From the NCBI GenBank assembly GCA_008694505.1, contig VZDJ01007749.1:7960240-8024239 (forward strand): 64,000 nt of DNA, given 5' to 3'. Below the pieces are notes generated by a model, which was not told the DNA's origin, did not search any database, and saw only the letters and a program-made list of their open reading frames with translations. Positions 45,891 to 58,783 of this stretch are shown here, one piece after another. Numbering within the stretch: the first letter of the stretch is position 1; each line of letters opens with the position of its first letter. Position numbers and translations under genes: made by a program. This DNA comes from Cyanoderma ruficeps. Its lineage: Eukaryota > Chordata > Aves > Passeriformes > Timaliidae.

Positions 45891-48800
45891 ACTAACAGTG
45901 ATTAAAGAACCCTGGTGGACCAGAAGCATAGCTACTCTCTGGTGACTCTTGCTAAAATAGCAATAAACAGAAGTAAATAAAGTGTTAGGGCATTAGTTAT
46001 CTTTAATAAACACTGACACTGCATATAATGTTTGAGAGGAGGCTTCAGAAGCCTCCATTGAGTACAGACAGCAGTGTCACTCTTTAGCAGAGAGAGCAGT
46101 GGTCATTTTAGATGTCTGGAAATCATGGCATGGCCAAGCCGTGTTCCTTGCACCACTGGGCTGCTGTCCCTCCTTGAGAGATGCCAACCTGCCTGCACAC
46201 CTCAGGGGGGCCTTCATCACTCAGCCATTTTCATCCAGCAGCAGACACCAGAACCAAAGTCGAAAATATCCCAAACTAGAGGGATTACAACAGGAAAATG
46301 AAGGGAGTGTTAATTCCTTATGTAATTTTGCAACCTCCGAAGCACTGTAATTCCATCCAGTTAATGAACGGAGGGCTGGTGCTGGTCTCACCTTCGTCTC
46401 TGTAAGCTGATAAACAGAATTACTTGCCCCTGCTGACATCTTTTATCCCTGATATTTTCCCAGTAATCAAGGGTGGGTGTGTTTCCTGATCTCCCTCACA
46501 TTTGTTGTGAAAGGCAACAATTACACTTGATGATACTGTACTATTCCTTTGGACTCATTGTTGCTTTTAATCAGTGGAGAGAAGAAACAAAACAAATGAA
46601 AACACATTCCTTCTTCCAAGAGGGAATTATTGCTGGAGTATCGAATATTGGAAATGATTTTAGGTTTTTTTGTAGGGGGGATACCCTCCTGAGAGTGGGG
46701 GAATTGACGAATTTCCCAAAAGCAACAAAGAAATTTAGGGCTTCGGAAATTAAAAAAAAAGTCAAGGGATAGCAAAGCATTAGAAATATTACTTTAAGGA
46801 AAATCCTACCAAAATAGGGAGAGGGTGTGACCATTCTAATAAGTCTTCAAGTTGTATTCATCTGTTCCTAATTGTACACCCCTGGAAGGCACATGGCACT
46901 GTTCTGCGAGGAGTTTATCTTTTATATGACAGCTACAAAACTTCAAACTCTTCAAGTAAACATCCTCAGGCTTTTTAAGAATTGTGTAACTCCTTTTTGA
47001 TGTATGGAGTTAGATTCTTGTGTGGTGTTTTTGGTAAAGTCATGCAGCAGTTACAACCCATTTCTGGCTTTATAGCCAGAAAAAATACTTTGATACCGTG
47101 CTTGGGAAGGGAGTAAGACCCACCAAGGTCCCATCCTTCTCTTGGCTGGCAGTCATTAGGAGTTTGGAGACTTGCCCGATGGTGTAATTCAAGTCTTGAC
47201 TGCATATCTTACTGGTTAAAAATAGGAGCCAACTCCAGCTCATCAGTTTTTGCTAAGAAACTATTGATTGTGATTAGCAAGCTTAAAAATAATTACCTTG
47301 TGTGTTCATTGCTATCTTTGGACATACTCTCATATTCCTACTGTTATAGAAAGTATTGAGCAGCACAATAGGACAATTTGATGACTAAGGTGTTACACTG
47401 AGTGGGCGGTGGAAGGGTATTGAGCACATCCTAATTGTTCCATCTCCTGGGCATGGAACAAACACACAGCACCTACACAGGGGAGAAAATCCACTGGCCT
47501 TGCTGGAAAACACAAAGTGAGCTGTCCCTCATGCCCTTGTTCCCATGGGGGAAAGTGTATTCAGTCCTTCCCAGTTGCAGTCTTCACTTTCACCACGTCT
47601 TTGGCAGAAGCCACAAGCCCACCCAGCAGCACAGGGGTAAAACAGTGGGGAAGGGGGGAGTGAGTTTCACCTGGGTTTTAACACCTACTTTGAAAGCCTG
47701 ATGGTGCTGATTCACACCTGGTTGCGGTTGACCCTGAGTGGCTGACTCAGTTAATGATAACTGAAAGCCTGTCTGCCTCTGGAAAGTGTTGTTCTTTAGC
47801 AGGGACAGTTTCAGCAAGCAGATGAATTTTTGTTACTTACAGCCCTGTGTACTCAAGTGAACCAGCATCCACTTCAGTCTGCTCAAGCCTGGGCCACCTG
47901 CTGAGAGTGTGAGAAGAGCTCCCTATACCTGTCAGACTCCTAATGCAGGTCAGTAGCCACTTCAGGGGGCCACCTTCTCCAGGCTTTAACTCTTGAACAC
48001 CCCTGGAAAAGCTGATTTCTCGCCATGTTGTTCCTCTCTGCTGAGAGAGCCAAGGAAGAATAGCTTCTCTATTTAAGTTTGGTGTCAGAAGTTGGGTGGT
48101 GAGACTGCTGTATGCTACATCTGTGTGTATGCATATATGTATACATATTTTTTATGCTTATGGGATTGCTTTACCCTGTTCTTTAGGTTTCATATCCTCT
48201 ATGAATGTGCCAGTACTTTCACATCCCTACCAGTCTGTGATGCCCAGTCTGAGTTTGCGTTTTCAATTTCTCCTAAAGGTTTACTCTGGTATTGGTTTGG
48301 GATGTACCAGGTTTGGCCTTAGCAGGCACCTTGTGGGTGCATGGCCGATAATGTGGGTTAGAATGTCAATTATGGGGTGTTTTGCAACCAGGGCTGCTTG
48401 CTGCGGGGCTGTGCCTATCCAACGTGGTGGTCTCATTGCACAATCAGATAGTGATGTTTGGGGCAGGGTGCAAGCTCTTCAGGCCAGCTGCAAGTCACGT
48501 GAAACTGAGCGTGTTTGCACGTCCAGGAGAGGGATTTATTCCAGCTTTTTGTGTGTTAATGGCAGCTTTTGAAATTCAGAGCTAGAATTTACCCACAGGG
48601 AGGGAGGAAAAATCACTTGGTAAAATATTTCCTGGTGCAGTGGTCTTCACATCGGCACGGGTGGGAGAGGTGAGTGCTGGGTCACACCAGAGTGACTTCC
48701 TCGTGTGGTTTTGGATTTTGTGATTTGTACTGCTTCAAGAACGTAAAAAGAATGAATCACAAGGCTCTGGTACAGTAGCAAGGGAAACTGTGGGCATGTT

Positions 48801-51800
48801 TGCTCTGGTCTGTGTCAGAGGAGGAGATGCAGATGGACTGCAGCTGCAGCTCTGGGAAAGCAGGGCTGGAGCAGGAGCCCTGAGGGCTGGCTGAGGAGCT
48901 GGGAACCTGCTGGGGAAGGTGCAGCTCCTTTCCCCTTGCTGTTCTACAAGGGATGTTACAGCAACCCCGAGGAAGGTCTGGGCTGCATGGACAGAGAGCA
49001 GGTGATGGTTTGGGGAAAAAAACTTCACTGACAGGAGTTTCTGACAGCAGCTTTATGCACTAAAGGTATTGTTCATATGCTTTTTAAGACTTTCTAAGTG
49101 ACTCTGAATCTGTGTACTGCAGTAATTTCTCTATAAATATCTGTGTAAACTCTCAATAGACTTATACATGTAAGCTATGTATTCCAAACAATTTGCTTCA
49201 AAAATATTTGGCCTGACTGAGAAAAATATTGTTGGAAGAGCTATTTCTTTCCCCTGCTGTGTTTAAAGGGGCTTAGACTTGAGTCTTAAATTCAGCATCC
49301 TTTATTAGCATGATTCCAGGATTCTCAAGGATTTATATAAGAGCTTGAAACATTTAAAATGTTTGTCACATTTAAAACCAAATGCTACAACTTTAAGATT
49401 TGATCTATTGGGCTGTAGCAGAGCTAGAAGTGAATGTTGTATCGCTTTTCTGTGGTTTGAGTACCTTCTCCTTCACCCAGGAGACTGCAACGTATTTTTT
49501 CGTGTCTGGCTGTCTCAGATACTTACGTGGCTGCAGCTACTGCAGTTTCTGAATGTTTCACAACACTTTGGGGAGAATATTATTACCTTACACATATCAC
49601 TGGCTCATGAATACTGAGTGCCACAGATGAACTTTGACAAGGTGTTTGGTACCCTCTTTTGGAAAGAAGGGCATGATTTTAGAGCAAGTTTACTAACATA
49701 TAACGAGCAACTGCAGATTTGCACATCAGCAGGGAGTGCTGGGCTGAAACCCATCAGGTCTGGGCCCTGGAGAAGCTGAGCTAGTCACAAGTCCCCCATT
49801 TACTTATTTGCCATGTGAATATAGCTGTTATACAGCCTATTGGCTATACAAGCAACTTGTGATCTTACACAGTTATTTTTTGCGTTATATTTAACACTTT
49901 TCTTGTCAGAAGCAGTGAGAAGCAGGGAGAAATACTTCTGCTTGTATGTAAGGTGATGGCTTCGAGTCAACTACAGCTGCTAGCCTGGCAATAATTTGAA
50001 TTGTTGCAAACACATGGAAAGAGTAAAATGGAAGACACAGGGAAAAGAAAATAATCATCACCAGGGACGTTTCTTCAGCATAATTTTATTGAAAGTTCAT
50101 GTTTGAAGTGATGTCATCCTTTTCGTTCTCTGTATTTAATTGTCCTTCTGAAGCTTGGCACAGCTATTCTGATGTGCAGCAAAAATATTACATCAAAGGT
50201 GAACGTTTGAATCCTGGCTGAAAAATAAAACAGAGGGTGGTGGGACACAGAGCAGGGGAGAGAACCCCCAAATGACTAAGAGTTCTTGAAAGAAAAATAT
50301 AAAAGAAAATAATAATTTCTCTCCCCTGACAAATAGTTCAAAAAGTAGCCAACAGTTTGGATCTGGTATGTCACATTGCATACAAATGAAGAAACTGTCA
50401 CCATCAGTTTCCTTTGAAACCTTTTGATCTTATCTTCTGTAGTAAAGGGCATGTGACTTGATCAGGGCTTCTCTTCTCTGATACATAGTCAGAGTCCTGA
50501 TCTACTGAAATATCTGTGACAGATTTCTCCACTCAGTTGATACTTTTCCTTTTTTTTTCCGTTTCCCTTCAGCACCTTTGTTTGGGGTGCATATGATTTA
50601 CCCTTCCCTCTCCATCCAGGAAAGCCAGTTTCCTAATTTGGCAATTTCTAGCTAATCCTGTCTGTTATGTCTTATTTGGTAGAAGTCTTATACCTGTTTT
50701 CTCTCCACTTGCCAGGCTGGCGTGTTTTTCTGGTAAGAACAGGAAAGTGGAATAATGAAATAATGATGTTTTGTAAAGACACATTAGACACTCAATTCTT
50801 CTGAAAAGTCCTGGGGATATGTATTCTGGCAATTAGTAAAGGATTGTTTTATTGAGAGTACCTTTGAATGGAGGATTTGAATATGCATAGTCAGCATCAG
50901 GGGACAGCAGTGGAAAGAAAAGGTTTCTAAAGACCACTAAAAATTAAAAAGCACAGATTTTATGAGGTATTTATATTTTTAATACATGCTATAATAGCTA
51001 ATGTGCTTTTCTTGATTAATGTTTTGGTCCAGAACTATTGAAGTGAAGGAAAAATTTCCCAAAGGGCTAAACTTTGCTACTATGGCAATTGATGGCAAAC
51101 CTATTTTTGACTTCTCTGTGGTGAGACTGCTTTGTGAGGGAGAGTTGAAATAACTAAGCCCTAGGAGGTCTTGCTGGGCTCCTCTTTGCAGAGTAATGGC
51201 CAGAACAAAATATTCTTGGGTCCCTATGTTGTCCCTGCTGGGCTTTGCTGCCCGGTTCCTGGTGTGGGACGCCCTTCTTGGTGGTGGCCACAGGGTGGTT
51301 TCTGCCTCTGCTGGGACCCCAGGAACAAGTTTGCAAAATTTGTGAGGTTTGCAGCATAGACAGAAAGTTTGGGTTTTTAACTTTTCTATTTTTTCCCCCC
51401 CTGTGGAAAGTAAGCAGTGATTGAGATGTCCAGGAATTGTTTCTACCCAAACTTGCTAATTAGAGAAAATGCTGGAGTTGCTGAGTTGAAAGCAGTGTTT
51501 AAATGGGTGAAGGTTACTGGGCAGTGTTGTTTGCACAGGAGGTCAGGCTGGGTGATCTCTCTAAGCCAGCAGCCAACTCCACCCTGGAGCATGAGGTGCA
51601 GTCTCGCAAAAGGGGAGTTCTCAAAGAGAAACCTGGATATTTCCAAGCTCATAGGAGCAACCGTGGTCTGCCTGCTGGCCGGAGCAGGCTCTGCTCCGTT
51701 GGGTTTTCCGCTCAGCTCCTGTTGTCGGCCTGTCCCTGTTAGGAATAATGAGTGAGAGAGGCTGGAAGCCAGCCTGCAGCGTGCCAGCTCGTCTGGGAGG

Positions 51801-53820
51801 TGCAGCTGGGTAAAGTGCAGCGAGCCCTCTGCAGTGCTGGTACTGAGAGCTGTTTCAGAGAGGGGTTTTGTTCTCTGGAGGTTTTAATGCCACAAACAGT
51901 TAGATGCGTTTACTTGGTGAATGTCCCTCTGCCTGATGAGGTGGCTTGTGTCACTGTCCCTCAGAGCTGGGAAAAGGTGGCTGTTGGGCTGCTTGGACAG
52001 AAAGGTCCCTTTTGGAGTTATTGTGCAAAAGTCTGGGAGAACCAGAATAGGTGGGACTGGTCCAGCAGCATGTTCTCTTGTTACTGAAGTCCTCGGCTCT
52101 CAGTTCCTGGTTTAGCAGAGTAGGAGAGCATGTCAGGACATCCTGCTGGGCCCCAAATATGTGCTTAGGAGGGTTTGTTTCTGGGCTAGCAAGGAAAGCT
52201 AGCAAAGCTAACTTGATTTTTTTCATCTGAAGAATTTGGCTCTTCCATGTCTGGGCTTTTTCCTCTTCTGTTGTCTGTTGTGTGATGAGTAAGAGCTGGT
52301 ATTCAGAAAGTGGTGCCTGAAGAGCGATGGGTTTGGTTGCTGAGTGGAGCTGAAGGTCCTAACAGTTGGGATCTTGGAGTGCAAATAGCATCCAAAAATG
52401 GTTTTGCCTTTTATCCATTAACACAAACACAGGTCAGATGTTTTAACTAGCAACGTGGGCAAAAAAAAGTCTTCCTGATGCTCCACAGGGCTACCAGTTC
52501 AGTATATTCTGGATGCTTGAGCTCTGGAGTGTGAAAGGCCAGGGACAGAAGCACCAGGAGGTTGCTTCCATCCACAGATTTTTGCAGCCTCTCCAGCATC
52601 CTTTATCTGGGATAGGCAGCGCCTCATCAGCCAGCTGCCAAGCAAGGAGACCTGCTGGTGGTGCTGAGGGCTGGAAGAAAACCTCAGATGTGGCTGGAGA
52701 TAAACAGGCTGCCACTGAGACCCTCCTTCTCCCCTTGCTGGTGAGAGAAGAATGGTGGGGACCTGACAGACTCCCTGTTTCCCCATCAAGGAGCAAGAAT
52801 GTGGGGGAATGTGATGCTTAGCACTCAGCATCAGGGCTTAAGAGATCCAGAAAACCACCCATTTGCTTTCAAGGCTTATTCTGCAATCAGCGTAATTTCT
52901 CAGGAGGAGGGAATTTTACTGTGGAACAGAAGGTTGGGGAATGGAGTGTTTGTAAAGGGAAAAGTAATTCTGTTTATGGGCTGGGAGTCAAAGGCCTTTT
53001 TGGGTGTGATCAGCTCTATCTGTCTGCTTTGCATACTGGAGGCAAGTTGCTGGATAGTTTAAAACGTTGGCTATTTTATAATAATACTAATAACAATTTA
53101 AAGATTTTCCCAGCTGTTGGAGGATGCAATTTTTCTTTGATAGGCCATTATGTATGCAAGACCAATTGGTAAACTGCAATGTACTGTTCTGTAATTATTC
53201 TCCCCTGTAGCTTTAATGAGGAGATCTGTGTGCAGTTTGATGGGAGAATATACTCTGCCGACAGCTACATCGAAAATCAAGACAGGTGTAATCTGCTTAC
53301 TGTAGTCTGTGAATCCTCACCATGTGGCTATGTTATCTCTAGTGCATGTTTATAGAAAGATGCTTGTAAAAGGATTTAATTTAATGGAATAATGGTAACT
53401 GACACTATGAAAAATGAAGGGGCTTGAATAATATGGTGAGCGGAGTGGTATAAACACTAAAGTAGATGATTAAAAAATTGGTGTATTACGTCATTTAGTT
53501 ATGTGAAAGGAAATGCAAATCAAGCCATGGTAGGGACTAAAACAAAGCATTCCCTATTACTAACCCAGTCTTGGAACAGACTTTGGGGTCTGCACATAGC
53601 AATCAATACCTGGTCAGTTGAGCAGATGTGTGTGGCTGTCACTAAAGCTCTACACAGGCCGATTTCCAGGACCAAGTCTGAAGAGCAGGATATCTTTTAG
53701 AAGGCAGACACTCTGCTGAGCTGTAGCCAAAAGCTGCAGCTTTCTCTCTGGTGAAAGAGTAGTTTTGTGATGAAAGGACAAGCTTTGTTTAAGAATCTAC
53801 TCTGTGTTGGGGAAGTTTTG
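45890..53820. other. Unique non-coding DNA, no gene seen
   Basis: Open frames reach 158 codons (48096-48572 plus) and 111-112 codons near 51.4-52.1 kb, in GC-richer patches, with no recognised product. A perfect 9-bp hairpin with a 4-nt loop lies at 47061-47082. No interspersed repeats were recognised. Confidence 0.6.
48096..48572 (+). other. 158-codon open frame, unrecognised
   Basis: It is open from ATG to stop in a GC-moderate patch. The N-terminal half is hydrophobic and cysteine-rich, the C-terminal half more polar. No family signature, splice-site support or promoter is visible, and an overlapping second frame is also open, suggesting chance. Confidence 0.12.
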
Positions 53821-53824
53821 AGAC

Positions 53825-53885
53825 TCTCGCACGTGATGGGTCTCTGTTTCCTTACCTGCACAGTAACGATAACAATAAACTATTA
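53825..53885 (-). mobile_element. MIR-like ancient SINE scrap
   Basis: GGGTCTCTGTTTCCTTACCTG, followed by CAGTAACGATAACAATAAAC, resembles the reverse complement of MIR (cctcagtttcctcatctgtaaaatggggataataatag). It is short and diverged. Confidence 0.4.
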
Positions 53886-54083
53886 CTAGAAAAGCAGCCC
53901 AAATAACTTACTATTTTGAAGCCCATTGAAAAAAGGGAACATCTCCTTGCTAGCAGCAGTTGCACAGGATGGTTAATTTGGAGAGATAAAATTACTTAGG
54001 CAGAACTGTGAATCGAGCTCTCCTTTTCCGAGGCTGAAAGAAATAATACCCGGTCACTCTCCATGGGTGTGATTTATTAATTA

Positions 54084-54377
54084 TCAGTCATTCTTAATCA
54101 CTTGATACTGACATATAGCTAACACACTGGAGAGTTTAATATCGGAAAGAATACTTACCATGATTTTTCTCAGCAGTCCATTTTTAAGTGCTGGGGGAGA
54201 TAATGTGGTGCCAGCACTTTGGTATTGTGTTTCAGATCCTGTGTGACTGTCCTTGAACATGGAGGATGAGTGCACAGAGGGTGGCAAAAAGTTGTTAGCG
54301 AGAGCTGTGCTAAGTGTGGCCATCCTCCTCACTGAATTGCTTGAAAGCCTTTGGCTTGTGGAATTCACACGTGTCAT
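54084..54377 (-). other. Minus-strand open frame with strong splice donor
   Basis: On the minus strand a 97-codon frame runs through AAAATCATG|GTAAGTATTC (donor near 54158), one of the best donor matches in the window. Before the donor the frame is serine/threonine-rich, with the stretches LSSNSVRRMATLSTALANNF and SETQYQSAGTTLSPP, so it looks more protein-like than most frames here. The acceptor candidates upstream (for example ATTATCTCCCCCAG) are moderate. I do not recognise the product. It could be a minus-strand coding exon or a chance frame. Confidence 0.22.
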
Positions 54378-54399
54378 GACACATGGGGTGGTGGGGTTT

Positions 54400-57300
54400 T
54401 TTATTGTTTAACCATTTTTGTGGTAAGGCAAACGAATCTGATTTCTTATTCATCGCAAGGACAGTTGAAGTCCATGATTGGACATACGATGTTACTGCAT
54501 CAAGCAAAACGTGTTTTCAAAAATACTGAGAAGCTCTTCTGCTGGAGAAAGATGGGGATTGGAGAGAGTTGGGCATTGCTGCAATTATTCTCATTATGCT
54601 GATCTTGCTCAGTTTTTTGAGTCTGGTGATTGCACTGATAAAGGAGCAGCCTTGATTTCTGCACATATGTTACAGTTACTTCTAAAACTGGGCTCACAGA
54701 TTGCTCTGAAGCTTTTACTGTTCCTGCAGAACATTTTGGTAGTTCCAGCAGTTTGATCACAAATGCAGCATCTCTCCTAATGCTGTGCAGGTTGATAAAA
54801 CAGTTGCTGAGCTGGAGTCCCTAAAGAAATTATTAATTATCTGGTTAATGTGCATCAGGCTGTGGGAGTGTGAGATTAATCACCAGTGCTGGGATGAGTT
54901 GCTGAAGTGGATTTTGGTTTTTCGTCTCCTGTCACTTGGTAATGGCTTTTCCTTCCTTCACCATCAGGTGAACAGGTGCGGAGATGCTGTATTTTCATTT
55001 TCCTGTAGTCGGGAACAGCCGGTGACCAGGAAATGCCTCTCCCTCAGTCCTGCTGCATGAGCAGTTTACAACATGGAGCGCTACCTGCTTTGGATGTTCC
55101 AGCTGCAGGAGATGCTCCTACAGCACAGGACTGACCTGAGCCTTCCCAGATAAATACATTCGAACACGTGCCTGGGAAGGAATGCCAGGGAGGAGTGTTG
55201 GGCTGAGCTGGGTCTGGCTCTCCTCTATTCCCCAGGTCTCAAAGGGGTTGACTTATATTTGGAAGTGGAATTGCAACTTGACTCCTATTTCAAGTGTATT
55301 TATATTACCTGGAATTTTTCAGTAAATGAACATTCAGCATGGCTTCTTTGTTTAATGTAAGGAAAGAAAAATGTGCTCATTTACTGCAAAGATGCAGAAA
55401 AAGAAGGTGGTTGTAACTCAGTCTTTAGTCATACCATCCTTAAAGCCAATGAGTTGCATTAACATTCAGATATTGGAGAAGGAGTTGGAGTCCTTTCCAG
55501 TGGTGGTGGATCAGGGCACTGAGGTGCAACATTGCAAGCGCTTGTCCTGCCCCGTTAACCATCAGCAGCTGCCTCAGAAATGGTTCAGTGAGGCCCTAAT
55601 GTTCTTCCAGAGCTCCCTACTGTTTTGCATACACTTGCACCACACACTGTACTGGTGGGGAAAGTAATTTGTCTTTGAAATCTGACAGATGTGTTGCTAT
55701 GTCAGTCTTGTGCACAAAGCCATTAAGAGCTCTGCCCCAAGGCCTTTGGTTTTAGTGACTACTCGTGAAGAGAGGATGGAAGGAGCAGAGTTTGCCCAGA
55801 CTACAAGTGTCTCTGGTTAGGAAGAGAAGAAGCTGTAGACAACAGTGCAACAGTCATTCTGTTAATATGTGCTGAGGGACAGAAGTAGAGTTTGAACCTC
55901 TCTCTGTTTATAATGTCTAGGCATTTGGATTACTTTATCACCTCTAACCATGAGTATTGTTTCTCCCTGAGGAAGTCCTGTGAATAACCACAGCCACTGA
56001 AACTGAGATGCGCAGCACTTCAGACTGGAGACCTGTTTTTAACCTTCTACTTAACTGTTGTAACAAGTGTCTGGGTTTCTTTTTTTGTTGGTCGGGGTTT
56101 TTTGTGTGTGTGTGAATGTGTAGGTATTGGCCCTAATCAGCTTATGGGGTTTGTTTCTTCCTGTTTGTTTCTTCCACCAGTGGTGGTTTTTGTCCCTGGT
56201 GAACTGAAAAATTTTGATTACCTTGCCACTTCAGGCAGGCAGAGATGTACTTGTATTTGAGATTGCATTGCACTAATCCATTCTTGGGTTTTGCTCTCCA
56301 TATTGTACTATCCCAAATCCCTCTTCAGCTAAAGATGTTACCTCAGGAGGGGAAGAGATAGGTGTGCAGTTTTCAGAGAATTTGCTTTTTATAATAGCTA
56401 TGTGCTCCACTCTGGAATCCCCGAACAGCCCATGATGGCATAAACATCCATTTGTTTGACAAGCTATGGTATAACTTCGCATTAAATGTAGATGACCCAT
56501 TTGTGTTTGAAACCCCCTAACCAGCAAGTCAGCGTGGCAGCAGTGGGGCTTTAAATGTTAAGCAGTCTTCAGGGCCTCAGGCTGAGTATTTGCACTGGAG
56601 TTGTTTGGGTTTCTGCTCCTTGCAGAGCCTCCTGAGCTTGTTGTGATAACTAAAATCAAGTTTACTTTGTTAAGCTCAGCAGTTCCAGAACTGAAGAGAT
56701 AACAGGGGGAAAATAAGACCTTTAGGAGGCAAGAAGTAAATTTCTGTCTATGTGGGGATGCAGGTCACTGTCTTCATGTGACTTTTTGATGATGTGCCTG
56801 TTTCTTTATGCATGACTGTGTGCCCATGCATGCAGGGGTACTTGCCCACAGTGATGGACAAAAGCAATGCAAAGGGAGTGTAAAATTTGGGAAATGTATC
56901 AAGCATAAAAGATGGTAACTTGGCAGCCTCTGGTGCTTAAAAATAAGTGGAATAGCAGATTTTCAGATGAGTAAATTGTGCAAGTTCATGCCTAATTTAC
57001 ATGTATGATCACCTTGACTGCTTGTACAAATCAGGTAATTGTGCATGCAAATAGCTAATTAACACAATTAGCTGATCTGCTGATGCAGTCTCGGGATCTG
57101 TAAGCATATACTAGCCATGCAGTTATCATATATCTGCAAACCAGTTGTATGAAGAAAATCTAAGCCCTCATAATTTAGCAGCTGTGGGGAATTGCTTATT
57201 TTTTTGTATCACTGGTTTTGACTTCGGGGTGGAAGTGTCTGATGGGGATCACAACTGTTATTGCAGTTGAGATCCAAAATCACTGAGATTTAGTAGAAAA

Positions 57301-58720
57301 ATTTCATTTCAAAGGAGAAAGTCAGTGTTGCTGCTGATGCACATATCCAGCACTGCAGCCCATGGCAGGGTAGCTGTTCTGATGTCATGAAGTGCCCTTC
57401 TCATATAAATTATCCCATAGTTTGGTCCTATGGCTTCATAAAACTACCTGTGAACAAAGCTTGTTAAATACCAACTTATTACTATTTCTAAATAAGCAAA
57501 GTATTCTGGATTTAAAGCTGCCTGCCTCCTTCCACCTTGGTAGAAAAGAATTTACTCAAAAAAGGTTTAAAGGGCAAGTCTGCTGCTTTTGTTTATTTGT
57601 CTTAGTCTCTTCCTTAGCATATTTGACTGCTGGATGAAAATACCCAGGCAAGTTTAAACATGCAAATTGTCCAAGTTTTGCAGCTGCATTTGTGGACACC
57701 AAGTATGAGTGCAGGGATTTCAGAAGTGTTTCTCCCATCTCTGTTTCTCTTACTTTTATAGCTGTTTTGGGGTGGACAGATAGCCTTCATCATAGTGATT
57801 ATTTATTTCAAACCAAACATAATGTGAACCTGCAGTTAGTTCCTACAAATAATTTAACATCAAGATTTGAGGCTTCACATTGACTGTGCACAAAAGTAAC
57901 AGCAAAATCTTCTAAAGGCAGGTATTTCTTGAACTATCTCTTTAAAAATGTCTCTTAGTTATAAAATAGAAAAATGAAAACCTGTGTATTAGATTTGTGA
58001 CCTACCCAGGATCTCATTTGCTCTCTGAATTTCCTTTCTTAGAAGTGTAGTTTTATTTTAAAACAAAGATGAAATATACCATTAGCACATAATAGACCAG
58101 GATTCAAATCCTAACAAAAGTTTTGTGTCCAAGACCACAACACTGTATGTCTTTCACATTTCTCACATGGATGTCTGTGGTCTGTAGCATTTTCCTTACT
58201 GGGGGACTTCAAAAAGAGCACCGTGTTATGTTCTTGACGATAACACTCATTTCCTTAAAATCTGCTCCATGAAGGGAATTAAATGTGGCTGGAAGATGTC
58301 TTTAGAAAAACTGTTATGAAATATTTTGCTGTCATCTAGGTGGCCTCCAGACAGAGAACCAAGGGACTTCAGTGTAAATCAGTGTGGGGAAAAAAAAAAA
58401 TCCTGTTTCTGGTAGAGCTGCATTCATCTAGCGGTAGTTGGGTGCAGGATCAGGAGAGAAGAGTGCCAGCCCTCGTGTGGTCACAAAGTCTCTCCTCTGA
58501 GGGTCAGTCTGCTTCTCAGCATCTACAGAGGAAACCCTCAAATGCAAACAGAAAATCTACTTTAAAAGTAATTATTTTAAAAAAGCAGAAGGGAAAGCAA
58601 AGCAGTGGAGGCATCCACACTTTTTGTCTGCAAACAGCACTGAGAAAGTTTAAAACCCATAGATCACAGCCTCCTTTATCAGTCTGTATAATGGTGGGAA
58701 TTAGCACACACTCCCTTTCA
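54400..58720. other. Unique non-coding DNA, no gene seen
   Basis: The short open frames on both strands are unrecognised. A short TG run lies near 56102-56120. No interspersed repeat or RNA gene was identified. Confidence 0.6.
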
Positions 58721-58721
58721 G

Positions 58722-58783
58722 AAAAACAAACAAACAAAAAACCAAAAACAACAACAACAAAAAANACCAAAAAAAACACTTAA
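58722..58783. repeat. (CAAA)/(CAA) A-rich simple repeat with unresolved base
   Basis: AAACAAACAAACAAA is followed by ACAACAACAAC and an A-run interrupted by N at 58765. It is low-complexity DNA whose sequence is unlikely to be exact. Confidence 0.9.

Noticed and set aside
47061..47082. TTTCTGGCT-TTAT-AGCCAGAAA hairpin as an RNA element
   Set aside because: A 9-bp stem is expected about once by chance in this much DNA, with no supporting context.
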